Notes under the pieces: model-generated
Database searches by the model: none
Told to the model about the DNA's origin: nothing
What the model saw: the letters and a program-made list of their open reading frames with translations, nothing else
Shown: piece by piece, positions 42,440 through 51,825 of the stretch
How positions within the stretch are numbered: position 1 is the first letter of the stretch
Layout: every line of letters begins with the position of its first letter
Assembly (NCBI GenBank): GCA_035353615.1
Contig: DAOPZY010000005.1
Coordinates: forward strand, 1 to 64,000
Direction: 5' to 3'
DNA length: 64,000 bases
From: CAXXOK01 sp035353615
GTDB lineage: Bacteria; Bacillota; Clostridia; Christensenellales; Aristaeellaceae
Program-made: the position numbers and the translations under genes

Positions 42440-42654
42440 GCAATCCCTCCGTTACAAACGTTGCTGAGCGCATTATATCATAATTCGTCGTGATTTTCAC
42501 CGGTAAACGGCGGCGTGAAACGTCGTGAGCGAACGTCTGGCACGCTATGGTTTGGAATCTTCGGTTATTAACGAACGATCCGGCAGGAAAAAAGAAAGTT
42601 ACATCGAATTAAAAGTATTTGGTATGTTTCAATCTAATATAAAGGTGGACCGTC

Positions 42655-42909
42655 ATGCACTATCGAACCCACGGCACTTGCTCAACCGCGATTGATTTGG
42701 AAATTGAGAACGGAATCATCACCGCCTGCGCTTTTACCAAAGGCTGTCAGGGCAACGCCATCGGACTTTCCAAAATGGTGGTAGGCCAAAATGCGCGCGA
42801 TGTGATGGAGAAACTACGCGGCGTGCCCTGCCAGGGCAACACCTCCTGCCCCGATCAGCTTTCCCACGCCATTGAGCAGTACCTCAACCAGCATAACGAC
42901 CAACAGTAA
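42655..42909 (+). CDS. TIGR03905 family TSCPD domain protein
   Basis: An 84-aa protein with the TSCPD signature NTSCPDQLSHAI at the C-terminus and cysteines C9, C25, C33 and C62 in the spacing of TIGR03905. The domain also occurs at the C-terminus of some ribonucleotide reductases, where it may bind metal or nucleotides; the stand-alone role is unknown. AAAGGTGG precedes the ATG. It ends 13 bases before the helicase start and is co-transcribed with it. Confidence 0.85.
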   Translation: MHYRTHGTCSTAIDLEIENGIITACAFTKGCQGNAIGLSKMVVGQNARDVMEKLRGVPCQGNTSCPDQLSHAIEQYLNQHNDQQ

Positions 42910-42922
42910 GGAGCCTATCGAA

Positions 42923-44110
42923 TTGCCACAAGAAACGATCGAAACCAATACTTCCTTTCAACAGGCGGATATCAGCAAGGAAGTGCAGCGCGCCATTGAA
43001 AAAATGGGCATTCGGGAAATGACCGCCGTTCAGCAGAAAACTTTACCCCTGATGTTTGAAGGCCGGGATGTGATTGCCATCGCGCCGACCGGTACAGGGA
43101 AAACGCTGGCTTTCGGCATCCCGATGATGGAGTACGTAAACCTGAAGGATCAGCGCGTGCAGGAGCTGGTGCTTGCGCCTACCCGCGAGCTGAGTCTTCA
43201 AATTGCCGAGGAATTGCGGCAGTTGGCCCAGTTTATCGTTGGCTTACGGATCGCGGTAATTTACGGCGGTCAGCCGATTGTGAAGCAAATTGCGGAGCTC
43301 AAGCGCAACCCGCAGATCGTGATCGCCACGCCCGGCCGCCTGCTGGATCACATGAACCGCGGCAACATCCGGCTGGATTCCGTGCACACCATGGTACTGG
43401 ACGAAGCGGATGAAATGCTTAACATGGGCTTTGTGAAGGACGTGACCAAGATTATCGAGGCCACGCCGGCGGAACGCCAGCTGGTTTTGTTTTCGGCAAC
43501 CACCAATCAGGATGTGCTGACCATCGCCTGGAAGTATCAGCAGGACCCCATCGAGGTCATTGTGCCCGCAACCAAAGAGAACCGGCCGCGCATTACGCAG
43601 TATGTGGTGGAAACCTCCCGCGAAAAAAAGTATGAGCATCTGCTGTATTTGTTGGATAGCGATGTTTACCAGCGCGTGATGGTTTTTGTGAACACCAAGG
43701 ATATGACGCAACGCCTGACCAAACGCCTGCAGGACGCCGGATACCCCGCCGAGTGCCTCCACGGGGATATGCGCCAGAGCGCGCGCAACGATGTGATGCA
43801 AGCCTACCGGAAAGGCAAATTTCAAATTCTTCTCGCAACCGACGTGGCGGCGCGCGGGATTGACGTTGACGATGTGGAAGCCGTTATCAACTACGATCTC
43901 CCCAATGAAAACGAGTATTACCTGCACCGCATCGGCCGCACAGGGCGCGCTAAAAAGCACGGCGTGGCGTTCACGCTGCTTACCTACAGCGAAACCGTGC
44001 GGCTGGACGCGATCCTTAAATACATCGACGCAAAGCCGGTACCCCTGAAATTCAGCGATATGGGGATTCTCACCACCGAAGAAGGCAACGCCTTCTTCGA
44101 GAACATGTAA
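42923..44110 (+). CDS. DEAD-box ATP-dependent RNA helicase
   Basis: A 395-aa minimal helicase core: Q-motif region, motif I APTGTGKT, Ia PTREL, Ib TPGRLLD, II DEAD, III SAT, then HGDM, TDVAARGIDV and HRIGRTGR in the second RecA domain. It stops shortly after the core, with no RNA-binding C-terminal extension of the CshA or DbpA kind. Translation very probably starts at TTG 42923, 9 bases after TAAGGAG; the earlier ATG at 42872 lies inside the TSCPD gene. It likely unwinds RNA during ribosome assembly or decay. Confidence 0.92.
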   Translation: MPQETIETNTSFQQADISKEVQRAIEKMGIREMTAVQQKTLPLMFEGRDVIAIAPTGTGKTLAFGIPMMEYVNLKDQRVQELVLAPTRELSLQIAEELRQLAQFIVGLRIAVIYGGQPIVKQIAELKRNPQIVIATPGRLLDHMNRGNIRLDSVHTMVLDEADEMLNMGFVKDVTKIIEATPAERQLVLFSATTNQDVLTIAWKYQQDPIEVIVPATKENRPRITQYVVETSREKKYEHLLYLLDSDVYQRVMVFVNTKDMTQRLTKRLQDAGYPAECLHGDMRQSARNDVMQAYRKGKFQILLATDVAARGIDVDDVEAVINYDLPNENEYYLHRIGRTGRAKKHGVAFTLLTYSETVRLDAILKYIDAKPVPLKFSDMGILTTEEGNAFFENM

Positions 44111-44125
44111 CGGAGGCGATCGACC

Positions 44126-44872
44126 ATGGGCAACAGTTCAACCCGGAACCTCGACGAACAGCGCCGTGAGGAAAACGGCATCGTCTACTTCGACCGTGGG
44201 GTTATCGAAGGCAGAGACGGGAAAAAGTACTCGCGTTACGCCATCCACACCCATTTTGTGCAGGTCGGGGAAAGCCAGAAGGAACTGGTCGAAAAGTATG
44301 TGCGACCCCTGTATAAGGAAGGCGACGTGCTTTCCTTTGGCGCAAAGGTGATGTGCATGTGCGTGAAATCCGTGCGCACGCGCGATCAGGTCAAACCCGG
44401 TTTCTGGGCTAAGCTGCTGTGGCGTTTCGCGGGCATCAACTCCACCGGGGTGGGGATGCACGAGCCGTATAAACTGCAATTGGTTATTGATATTGTCGGC
44501 CTGCCCCGCGTGTTACTGGCTGCATTTGTGAGCGCGGTCACCCGTCCGTTTGGCGTGCGCGGCCTCTTTTACAAAATCTGCGGCAAGGGCGTGGGCGGCA
44601 TCGACGGCTTCTACTTCCGCTCCAGCTTTGAGCTTTACCATGAGTTGGCGCTGATTAACCCCAGCAACGGGCCTGAGCTTTGCGAGCAGCTGAGCAAGGA
44701 AACCGGCATTCCCGTGGTGCTGATGGACGCAAACGATATCCAGCGCGATCAGCTTGGCAAGAGCAGCAACATGCCCCTGACCGACGAGCAGCTTCAGGAC
44801 GCGATGCGCGACAACCCCAGCGGGCAAGGGGACGAACTTACGCCGCTGATCCTGATCCGTCCTCTTGGCTGA
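44126..44872 (+). CDS. CofE-like F420-0:gamma-glutamyl ligase family protein
   Basis: A 248-aa protein resembling the CofE/F420-0 gamma-glutamyl ligase family (PF01996): RYAIHTHFVQVGE near residue 37, the central GVGGIDGFYFRS and the late VLMDANDIQRDQLGKSS stretch. True CofE adds glutamates to coenzyme F420. No F420 biosynthesis genes are visible, so another gamma-glutamyl ligation is likelier (inference). GGAGG precedes the ATG, 15 bases after the helicase gene. A terminator follows. Confidence 0.72.
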   Translation: MGNSSTRNLDEQRREENGIVYFDRGVIEGRDGKKYSRYAIHTHFVQVGESQKELVEKYVRPLYKEGDVLSFGAKVMCMCVKSVRTRDQVKPGFWAKLLWRFAGINSTGVGMHEPYKLQLVIDIVGLPRVLLAAFVSAVTRPFGVRGLFYKICGKGVGGIDGFYFRSSFELYHELALINPSNGPELCEQLSKETGIPVVLMDANDIQRDQLGKSSNMPLTDEQLQDAMRDNPSGQGDELTPLILIRPLG

Positions 44873-44923
44873 GTTTTCAGCCGCGCGCAAGCCGCCTTGT
44901 TGCCAATACGAATCAAATCAATT

Positions 44924-44955
44924 GAACGTCACGCCCCGCCGCGTGGCGTTTTTAT
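44924..44955 (+). terminator. Terminator of the TSCPD-helicase-ligase operon
   Basis: AACGTCACGC and GCGTGGCGTT arms followed by TTTAT. Confidence 0.75.
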
Positions 44956-45347
44956 ATCTGTATTCTATTGGCCCGGCGTCCCTTTTTCATGCGCGCCATA
45001 ACAAGCGATAGCGCTTACAGGCGGCACAAAGCGCGCACAGCTCGCCGTACCGCCGACAGACACAAGCCTGTGTACTGTTCGTATGCTTTGCCTCGGGTGT
45101 TGCGACAACAGGCGAAGGGGGCTCCCAATTCTCCGCAAAGGCTGTGCCCTTTACCCTCGCTCCATTTCAACACGGCAAATTGATTTTCCGCAGCGCAGAA
45201 AAAATGGCTGCCGCTGTGATACCGACATGCCACTATTCAGCAACTTTTTTGTTTTCCATGGCTGTATATTACCACATTTTCACTAAAATTTCAAGTCTTG
45301 TCTTCTATGGCCGTACGGCGTATGCTTCGGAAATGGAGGTGACTGCC
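44956..45347. other. Gap before the DUF6323 gene
   Basis: No ORF with a ribosome site. The last 120 bases are AT-richer and probably contain the promoter of the DUF6323-DUF6179 pair, but no clear -35/-10 pair could be chosen. Confidence 0.4.
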
Positions 45348-45824
45348 ATGACGGATTCCTTTTCCCTATCGCTGTATCAGGCGCAGCTGATGGCCGCTGC
45401 CCAACAGTTGAGTCGCCTGAACGAAGTGTCAGAGCGCTACGGGCTTACCCTGACCGATGCGGAAATCCACACCCTTGCCAAAGCCCATCTGGAAACCTTG
45501 CAAACCGCCGGGCGGCTGGAGTTGGGGGAAAGCCTTCTCCCCCGCCTTACCTACGCGTTTTGCGATTCTCCCTACATCAACCGTTCCGAATATCTGGATA
45601 CGCTTTTGGCCTTGCAGGAGCTTTTCTACACTCTTAAAAACGAGTGTAACGACGCGCTCACCGACGAGGAACTGATCGAAGCGCTTCGGAAGGTTTTCAA
45701 TCACAGGGCGCACGGTTCGCTCAGTTACCTTGAAAACCTGACGGTCAGCGATCTGTACCGCGCGCTGAACGGCTCCTTGGATGACCGGGAGGATGAGGAA
45801 GCTTTTGATGACACAGACTTTTGA
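45348..45824 (+). CDS. DUF6323 family protein
   Basis: A 158-aa soluble helical protein. RYGLTLTDAEIHTLAKAHLETLQTAGRLELG (about 29-59), FCDSPYINRSEYLDTL and FYTLKNECNDALTDEELIEAL are the features by which DUF6323 is recognised. Function unknown. The start at 45348 follows GGAGGTGA. It overlaps the DUF6179 gene by 17 bases, indicating translational coupling and probably physical interaction of the products. Confidence 0.78.
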   Translation: MTDSFSLSLYQAQLMAAAQQLSRLNEVSERYGLTLTDAEIHTLAKAHLETLQTAGRLELGESLLPRLTYAFCDSPYINRSEYLDTLLALQELFYTLKNECNDALTDEELIEALRKVFNHRAHGSLSYLENLTVSDLYRALNGSLDDREDEEAFDDTDF

Positions 45825-46716
45825 CCCCACGCTAACTTTATACGAGCCTGCCGCGGAACCGCTCTGGACAGAGGAGGAATCCGCCGAGCTGGAACTGCGC
45901 CTCTATCGCCTGCTTCAAAGCCAGTTTTGCAGCCAAACGCAGGGGGACAGCGCCTCCGTTCGCATGGAGGAAGCGGCGGAACTGATGGAATCCATCCGCT
46001 ACACGCTCGACCTCTACCTGCGCCTGCACGGCTGGCCGCGCAGGGCGTTGCTAACGCAAAACCTGCCCGTACTTTTTCGCGCCGCGCAGGAACTATTGCT
46101 TACGCAGGTTGAGGAAACCAGGCAGCTTTATCAACGAGCGCGCCTTATGGTAAAGCCGTTTGGCAATCAGTCCCTTATGGATACGCTGAACGGCATCGGG
46201 CGGTTCTTTTCCGGCTACAACGCTCGCTTTCGCGCACAGCAGATCCCGGCGGATATCGATTACCAGCTTTGCCACCCCATTCCGGACGCTATTCAGGGGG
46301 TGCAGTATATCCGCGAGTATCTCAGCCGCCTGCTGATTGAAAACCAACTGGTTACCCGCATGAACCCCGAGCGGGTGCGAGCGCTTTTATCGCGGGCCTG
46401 TCCGGACTATCGGGATTTGCTGGTGAACCTGTACGAGCCGGTCGCGGCCTGCACGGTAGGGCTTTCGCTGTTGGGCGGCGGCGAAACGCTGTTGGAGCTG
46501 TTGCCGGAGCAAGGCATTCAAATTACGCACATGCTTTCTCTGATTACGCCGGAGGAAGCCAAGGCAACGCTTCGGGCCGCGGCGGAGGCGGCCTGCGGGC
46601 GGCTGGAGCTTAACCAACCCATGGCGTCGCGGTATTTGGCGGATGCGGCGGAGGCGCTATATCCCCGGCTTTCCTCGTCCGAGACAGGTTTTTACGGCGT
46701 GTTTTCCATCCGGTAA
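45808..46716 (+). CDS. DUF6179 family protein
   Basis: A 302-aa, mostly helical, acidic soluble protein encoded in overlap with the DUF6323 gene. The two families are regularly adjacent in clostridial genomes, but neither has a known role. LMKPF-like, CHPIPDAIQGVQYIREYL and the C-terminal FYGVFSIR are the visible landmarks. The ATG at 45808 is the most likely start, with GAGGAAG upstream. It is followed by the MFS transporter gene after a promoter. Confidence 0.75.
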   Translation: MTQTFDPTLTLYEPAAEPLWTEEESAELELRLYRLLQSQFCSQTQGDSASVRMEEAAELMESIRYTLDLYLRLHGWPRRALLTQNLPVLFRAAQELLLTQVEETRQLYQRARLMVKPFGNQSLMDTLNGIGRFFSGYNARFRAQQIPADIDYQLCHPIPDAIQGVQYIREYLSRLLIENQLVTRMNPERVRALLSRACPDYRDLLVNLYEPVAACTVGLSLLGGGETLLELLPEQGIQITHMLSLITPEEAKATLRAAAEAACGRLELNQPMASRYLADAAEALYPRLSSSETGFYGVFSIR

Positions 46717-46769
46717 AAAACAGATTGAGCGTAATCCCTGTAAACCCCTCAGTGACTTTTGGCTGGCTC

Positions 46770-46798
46770 TTGCATCTTTGCCCCGGATACGCTAGAAT
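46770..46798 (+). promoter_or_regulatory. Promoter of the MFS transporter gene
   Basis: TTGCAT (46770-46775), 17-base spacer, TAGAAT (46793-46798). Confidence 0.55.
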
Positions 46799-46857
46799 GA
46801 TTTGCAACTCCAATTGGAGCGGCGGCGTATTGCTGTTTAAGCGACGGAGGTTCTTTC

Positions 46858-48336
46858 ATGAGCGGGTCCAGCCGTAATTCCGGGTTCCGTCTCCACCTCT
46901 TTGACGATACTGGCATGACGCGCCAACTGCGAAGCAACCTGTACTGGGTCATTTGGGCGGTAACCGCCGGAATGCTTGGCACGATCGTGACCACAGGCCC
47001 GGTTTGGAGCGCGTTTCAGCGCCAGATATTGGGCGCGAATGATTTTCAGCTCGGTTTCATCTCCGCTATTCCGTTTGCCGCTTCCGCGCTTCAAATCTTC
47101 ATGAGTTACATCATGGAGAAAAGGCGCAACCGGCGGTTTATGTTCCTGTTCATGGGGCTGCTCGGCCGTTCGTTATGGATTGTGATTGGGTTGGTGCCCT
47201 ACATCCTCCCAAATTTCTCGGTCGATTTGCGCATTTGGCTTGTGGTTGTGTTCGTGGTTATGGTTTCTACCGGCAACGCTGCGGTTGGGCTTGGTTTTGG
47301 CAGCCTCATGGGGGATTTGGTCCCAATGCGGATTCGCGGCTCCTACTTCAGCGTTCGCCAGATGATCAGCCTTGCTTCGGGCGTCATCGCGGGCCTTCTG
47401 ATTTCAACCATGATCGACCGGATCGGCCGTCCTGGCTATACCATCGCGCTGGTGCTGGCCGGTATCACGCAGCTGATGGATGTTGGCTGTTTCTTCTTCA
47501 TCAAATGGCCGCCGATGGCTGAGTCCGAAGGGACGTCGCTGTCCTTTTTTGCGATGCTCCGGGAAGTGTTTGCCAACAAGCCGTTTGTGAAGCTCCTGAT
47601 CTTCTACTCCGTATGGCTTTTCTCCGTCAATATCGCCGGCCCTTTCTGGAATGTGTACATGCTGGAAGATTTGCGCATGAATTTTACGGAGATGTCGCTT
47701 TATACGCAGATCATCTCCAACATTACAACTGTGCTGATCATTTCGCGCTGGGGCCGGCAGATTGACCGCTACGGCAACAAGCCCGTGCTCCAGATGGCCG
47801 CGCTGTTGGTTGCCATATCGCCCTTGCCGTGGTTTTTTGCCACGCCGTCCACCACATTCTTTGTGCTTTTGAGCAACATTATCAGCGGCGCGTCGTGGCC
47901 GGTGAGCGACGTGTGCCAGCAAAACCTGTACCTCGGTCATTCTCCGCAGGTGCATCGAAGCATGTATATCGCGGTTTTTCTGGCGTCGATCAACCTTTTC
48001 GGCGTGGCGCTGGGCAACGCGGCCGGGGGTTGGTTGATGCAGATGCCGTTTGCCGCGCTGGCCGAGCAGCATTACGTGTTTCTCGGCATGGAGCTGACCA
48101 AGACGCGGTATCTGTTTCTGGCAACGGTGATCCTGCGCTTTGCAGTACTGATTATTTACTTGCCGCGCATCACGGAGGAAGGCTCCTGGACGCTCTCGGC
48201 AGTCGTTCAGGATATCGCGTTGCGCACCGGGGAAAGTTTGCGCCGCCGGGTTTATGCGTTGCAGGTAAAGATTGTGAGGCGACGAGAATACCGTCGGCGG
48301 AAACGGAACGAACGGGACAACGGTGGGGAGGTTTGA
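46858..48336 (+). CDS. Major facilitator superfamily transporter
   Basis: A 492-aa protein with twelve membrane segments and a long, very basic C-terminal tail (RRREYRRRKRNERD). The segment FGSLMGDLVPMRIRGSYFSVR between helices 4 and 5 is the MFS loop typical of uncharacterised clostridial permeases. The substrate cannot be told. CGGAGG precedes the ATG. It is followed 2 bases after its stop by a small acidic protein gene and is co-transcribed with it. Confidence 0.82.
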   Translation: MSGSSRNSGFRLHLFDDTGMTRQLRSNLYWVIWAVTAGMLGTIVTTGPVWSAFQRQILGANDFQLGFISAIPFAASALQIFMSYIMEKRRNRRFMFLFMGLLGRSLWIVIGLVPYILPNFSVDLRIWLVVVFVVMVSTGNAAVGLGFGSLMGDLVPMRIRGSYFSVRQMISLASGVIAGLLISTMIDRIGRPGYTIALVLAGITQLMDVGCFFFIKWPPMAESEGTSLSFFAMLREVFANKPFVKLLIFYSVWLFSVNIAGPFWNVYMLEDLRMNFTEMSLYTQIISNITTVLIISRWGRQIDRYGNKPVLQMAALLVAISPLPWFFATPSTTFFVLLSNIISGASWPVSDVCQQNLYLGHSPQVHRSMYIAVFLASINLFGVALGNAAGGWLMQMPFAALAEQHYVFLGMELTKTRYLFLATVILRFAVLIIYLPRITEEGSWTLSAVVQDIALRTGESLRRRVYALQVKIVRRREYRRRKRNERDNGGEV

Positions 48337-48338
48337 CC

Positions 48339-48659
48339 ATGTTTGAGGATTGGAAAGCTCAGATGAATGAATACGCAAGCCGTCACATTCAGCGCAAACC
48401 GTTTGCGGACATTGCCGACGAACTGGATCGGGATATTGCCGAGATAAGCGATCTATACACCGCCGTGCTCCAGGAAAACGGCGTGATCGATGAAAACGGT
48501 TCCGACACGGATATTGATTTTGACGAGGATGATCTGTTGGAATCGATTCTTGAACGCTTTCTCCAAAACCATCCGTGCAGCGAGGACCGGGAAGTGCTGT
48601 ATGCCGGGCTGATCGACGCGTACCTCGCGCTTGTGGAAGAATCCAGCGAGGATATGTAG
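48339..48659 (+). CDS. Small acidic hypothetical protein
   Basis: A 106-aa, strongly acidic protein with a DTDIDFDEDDLLESI patch in the middle and no membrane segment. GGGGAGG lies 5-7 bases before the ATG. It starts right after the MFS gene, whose tail is very basic, so an interaction between the two is conceivable. Function unknown. Confidence 0.65.
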   Translation: MFEDWKAQMNEYASRHIQRKPFADIADELDRDIAEISDLYTAVLQENGVIDENGSDTDIDFDEDDLLESILERFLQNHPCSEDREVLYAGLIDAYLALVEESSEDM

Positions 48660-49033
48660 CCCGCCGAGCCTTGCGGCCAGACGCTCGCCGTTTGCCGCGA
48701 ATGACAGTTCGCGTTCCATGGCAGTAGGTCACGGGATGACATGGCGTTTTGGCCGCGCGTAGCCTTTCAAAAACTCAGACGGTTGGCTACCGCCGCTCGC
48801 CTCACAGCGCTGCGGAATGTACGCTCACTTTCATTCAAACGCAGCGAAATCAGGCTTTGGGGTTCTACCCGAAAGCCCGTCAAGGGTTTCAGCCTTGGAA
48901 CCTGACAAGGGATGAAGTTTCCTGATCCACCTTTTTGACAGACCGAGCGCGGCGTTGTTCCGCAGGGCAGTTTAGCAGGGAAAACCGGGCAGCGTGCAGA
49001 AGTATTATTTTTTGAGGGAAGGAGGCGAACGCC
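48660..49033. other. Gap carrying copy 1 of a stem-loop repeat
   Basis: No gene with a ribosome site. It includes the stem-loop repeat at 48876-48939 and, near 49004-49011, an AT-rich -10-like TATTATTT ahead of the zinc-ribbon membrane gene. Confidence 0.5.
48876..48939 (+). repeat. Stem-loop repeat, copy 1
   Basis: The core reads GGGTTTCA-n-CCTTG, an 8-base loop, CAAGGGATGAA, then CCTGA and TTTTTGA. Inner arms CCTTG/CAAGG and outer TTCA/TGAA make a hairpin. It is about four-fifths identical to the inverted copy at 50962-51035. Confidence 0.55.
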
Positions 49034-50953
49034 TTGAAATGCAGAAAATGCGGCCGTTGGAACCCATCGGCCATGCCCCATTGCCAATACTGCGGCACAC
49101 CTCTGGAGCCTAATGACGGCTTTTTTTCCGCATCCTCTCCCGATTGGCAGAGCCAACTCAAAGATGATCCGAAAACCTACGTTTGGGTGGACGACAGCGG
49201 TATTGCGGAAAACACGCGGGACTACCGTGACGCCCTGGCCAGCGAGATGGTCGATCTGGGCAAGCGCAAACAGGTTGGCGAACGGCGGCAGCAACAGCTA
49301 CGGGCCGAAACGGCCGAACGGGGCTATGCGCCTTCCGGCCGCTCCGTACGCACCACCAGCAACCGGGGCACGTTCTTTTCCTCCATGGCGGACAACCCTG
49401 AAGCGACGCTCCGACCGGTGGACCCGGAAATGGTGGAAAACAGCGATCAGGTGTCGCCCAACGCGCACCCGGTTTACACCTCTGCCTACCGCGGCAACCG
49501 CCAGCATGTGCAGCGCACCCGCGAGCGAAGCGCTCAGGGGCCGTACGCCTACGGCGGCACGCAACGCATCCTCGCGCTGGACGATCAGAATGAGGAACAT
49601 CCCGTGTACGACGGTTATCACGACACCAGCGAATACATTCCGGAATATCAGCGCACCGACGAGTATGAAAACGGCCTGAGCATGCGTTCCACCAAGGCGT
49701 GGTCCCCACGGCGTGTAGGGGTACGCAGCGTCATGCTGGCATTGCTGATTATCTGCTCGGTGCTGGTGAGCACGTGGCTGGTCGTGGCGGTGCTGATCCC
49801 GATGGTCAATTCCAGCCATAACGCCAATCAAGCCAAAGTAACCATCACCCCGACCATCCGTAACGATTTAGCCGCCCACACCATCACCATCCCCGGGGTG
49901 GACGGGCAGCGGATTTCCATCCGAGAGCTTCGCACATCTGCGATTGTAACGGGCGGCGTTGCAACGTTTGATGTGCTTGACCACATCTGGTATGACGATT
50001 ATGAGAATTTTCTTCAGGATTCCATGACCGTGACGCTGACCCCGTACCTGATTACGGAAACGGGCAAGCAACAGCCGCTGGACACAATCACCTACGATAT
50101 TGATATACCGCTTTCCCCCATTGAGCTGGTTACGCCGGACAACCCCTATAAAGTGGTCAGCACGGCGATGTATACCATCGTGTTTTATGTGAGCGAAGGC
50201 AGCACCATTACCGTAAACGGCGAAAACTATTCCGATCTGGTGAACACCGAAGGCGGCAAGGTGAGCTACAACGCCACCGTGCAACCCATTGGGGAAAATG
50301 TGTTTAACATTAAGGTGCGAAGCCAGTATTGCCGGGAAAACTCGCTGACCGTAACCCTGTACCGCGAAAAGCAGGATATCCCGCTTGACCTTTCTTCCGA
50401 TATTTACAGCCGAAGCAGCGATAACGTCATGACTGTGCGCGCAACCACAATACCTGGGGCGGTCGTCAATGTGCTTTCCCCCCACAGCGATTTGGATATC
50501 ACCAACACGGATACAGACGGTTCCTTCACGTTCAAGGCGCTGTTTGACAAAATCGGCGATAACACGATCATCATCACCGCCGATTATCCGGGTAAAAAGC
50601 AAACGCGGGTCGAATATACGGTGTATTACGTGCCCTCCATCGATGTGTACAGCCGCAAGGCATGGGACATTGTTACCCAATACAACGATCTGATGGATAA
50701 TATTGACCTGCGTAAAAACAACAGCCAGATTTACGTGTGCGTCGGGAAAATCCTGTCCATCGAAACCACCAAACCGCAGCGGGCGTTCATGGAATGCACC
50801 ACGGATAACGGCACGGTTACCGTGTATATCGAAAACTCCACGCAAACGCAGTGGAACGAGGGCCAATCCTACCGCCTGTATGCCGACGCGTATGGTATGT
50901 ATTCCAGCAAACCGTGGCTGATCGCGCGCTATACGTATGATCCGGTGCAGTAG
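49034..50953 (+). CDS. Membrane-anchored zinc-ribbon protein with extracellular Ig-like domains
   Basis: A 639-aa protein. It opens with a zinc ribbon (C3-x2-C6, C17-x2-C20; CRKCGRWN and CQYCG). A long polar, Arg/Tyr-rich cytoplasmic region (about 30-230) and one membrane helix (233-257) follow. The large outer part has repeated beta-sandwich-like segments, with phrases such as GSTITVNGENYSDL and TVRATTIPGAVVNVLSP, and a final OB-fold-like stretch. The layout suits a cell-surface sensor or anchor; the exact family was not recognised. The start is TTG 49034 after GGAGG. Stem-loop repeats flank the gene. Confidence 0.75.
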   Translation: MKCRKCGRWNPSAMPHCQYCGTPLEPNDGFFSASSPDWQSQLKDDPKTYVWVDDSGIAENTRDYRDALASEMVDLGKRKQVGERRQQQLRAETAERGYAPSGRSVRTTSNRGTFFSSMADNPEATLRPVDPEMVENSDQVSPNAHPVYTSAYRGNRQHVQRTRERSAQGPYAYGGTQRILALDDQNEEHPVYDGYHDTSEYIPEYQRTDEYENGLSMRSTKAWSPRRVGVRSVMLALLIICSVLVSTWLVVAVLIPMVNSSHNANQAKVTITPTIRNDLAAHTITIPGVDGQRISIRELRTSAIVTGGVATFDVLDHIWYDDYENFLQDSMTVTLTPYLITETGKQQPLDTITYDIDIPLSPIELVTPDNPYKVVSTAMYTIVFYVSEGSTITVNGENYSDLVNTEGGKVSYNATVQPIGENVFNIKVRSQYCRENSLTVTLYREKQDIPLDLSSDIYSRSSDNVMTVRATTIPGAVVNVLSPHSDLDITNTDTDGSFTFKALFDKIGDNTIIITADYPGKKQTRVEYTVYYVPSIDVYSRKAWDIVTQYNDLMDNIDLRKNNSQIYVCVGKILSIETTKPQRAFMECTTDNGTVTVYIENSTQTQWNEGQSYRLYADAYGMYSSKPWLIARYTYDPVQ

Positions 50954-50961
50954 AACAGAAC

Positions 50962-51035
50962 AGGTTCAAAGATGCGTCAGGCGATTTCATCCCTTGCCAC
51001 TTTTCAAGGGTGAAACCCGCCGGGGTTTGGGATGG
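50962..51035 (-). repeat. Stem-loop repeat, copy 2 (inverted)
   Basis: On the minus strand: GGGTTTCA-n-CCTTG, an 8-base loop, CAAGGGATGAAA, CCTGA, CTTTGAA. It has the same arm sequences and loop length as copy 1 at 48876-48939. Confidence 0.55.
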
Positions 51036-51138
51036 GATGTCAAAGCCTGTTGCCGCAGCATTTGAATAACAGCGAACGAACCTCCCGCAGGGCGGTGGGG
51101 CGAGCGGCGCAACGAACCGGTGAGCGTTTTTAAAAACT

Positions 51139-51175
51139 GGGGTCATGCCGCGCTTATCAGGCGCGGCATGACCCC
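51139..51175. repeat. Perfect 15-base inverted repeat
   Basis: GGGGTCATGCCGCGC and its exact complement are separated by 7 bases. There is no T-run, so it is an atypical terminator; it may be a protein site or the stop of the upstream gene. Confidence 0.65.
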
Positions 51176-51476
51176 GGTTATCGAAGAAGTGCATATTCGG
51201 TTTATCCGCTCGCCTCATCGCCCGTCTGGCTCAGACTGCTCAAAAGCAGCGGCGTTCATCTGTTGCGTCGCACAGTTCCCAGAAGCGCACGCGACGCTTG
51301 CGTTGAATGGCCGAGGCGTTAACCCGCAGACGGGCAAAAGACAACGCCGCTCCTCTCCACAGGTGTTTGCCCTGGATCCCTTTCCGCCACGGCGGGGGTT
51401 TGACACTCTGAATCCTGCCGCGCAGTAATCGTGTCATCACGATTAGATGTGCCTTTTTTCAGGCTTAACTTCCGGT

Positions 51477-51825
51477 TCAGTACTCGCTGCCCTCAAACGC
51501 ATTTGCCACATGCAAAACGCCGTCGGTTGTGAGTTCCAATACGTCAAAGCGGACGGCGCAGGGGCAGTCATGGGTAGAAAGATAGTGCCTCGCCGTAAGG
51601 ACGATCTTTGCCTGCTTGCGCGCGCCCACGGAAAGCAGCCCGCTGCCTTCCCGCCCGGTGTTCCGCGCCTTCACTTCCACAAATACTAGCGTTTCGCCAT
51701 CACGCATCACAAGGTCGATTTCGCCAAAAGGGGAACGGTATCGCTGCTCCAGCAATACCATTCCCCGATTCTGTAAGTAGCGGATTGCCCTGCGTTCGCC
51801 TGTCAATCCTTTTTCATAGGTGCCG

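Larger units (their letters stand above)
50954..51476. other. Gap with repeat copy 2 and a perfect palindrome
   Basis: No gene was found. It contains the inverted copy of the stem-loop repeat (50962-51035), a perfect 15-base inverted repeat (51139-51175) and a small AATCGTG/CACGATT hairpin near 51427-51444. Confidence 0.55.
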
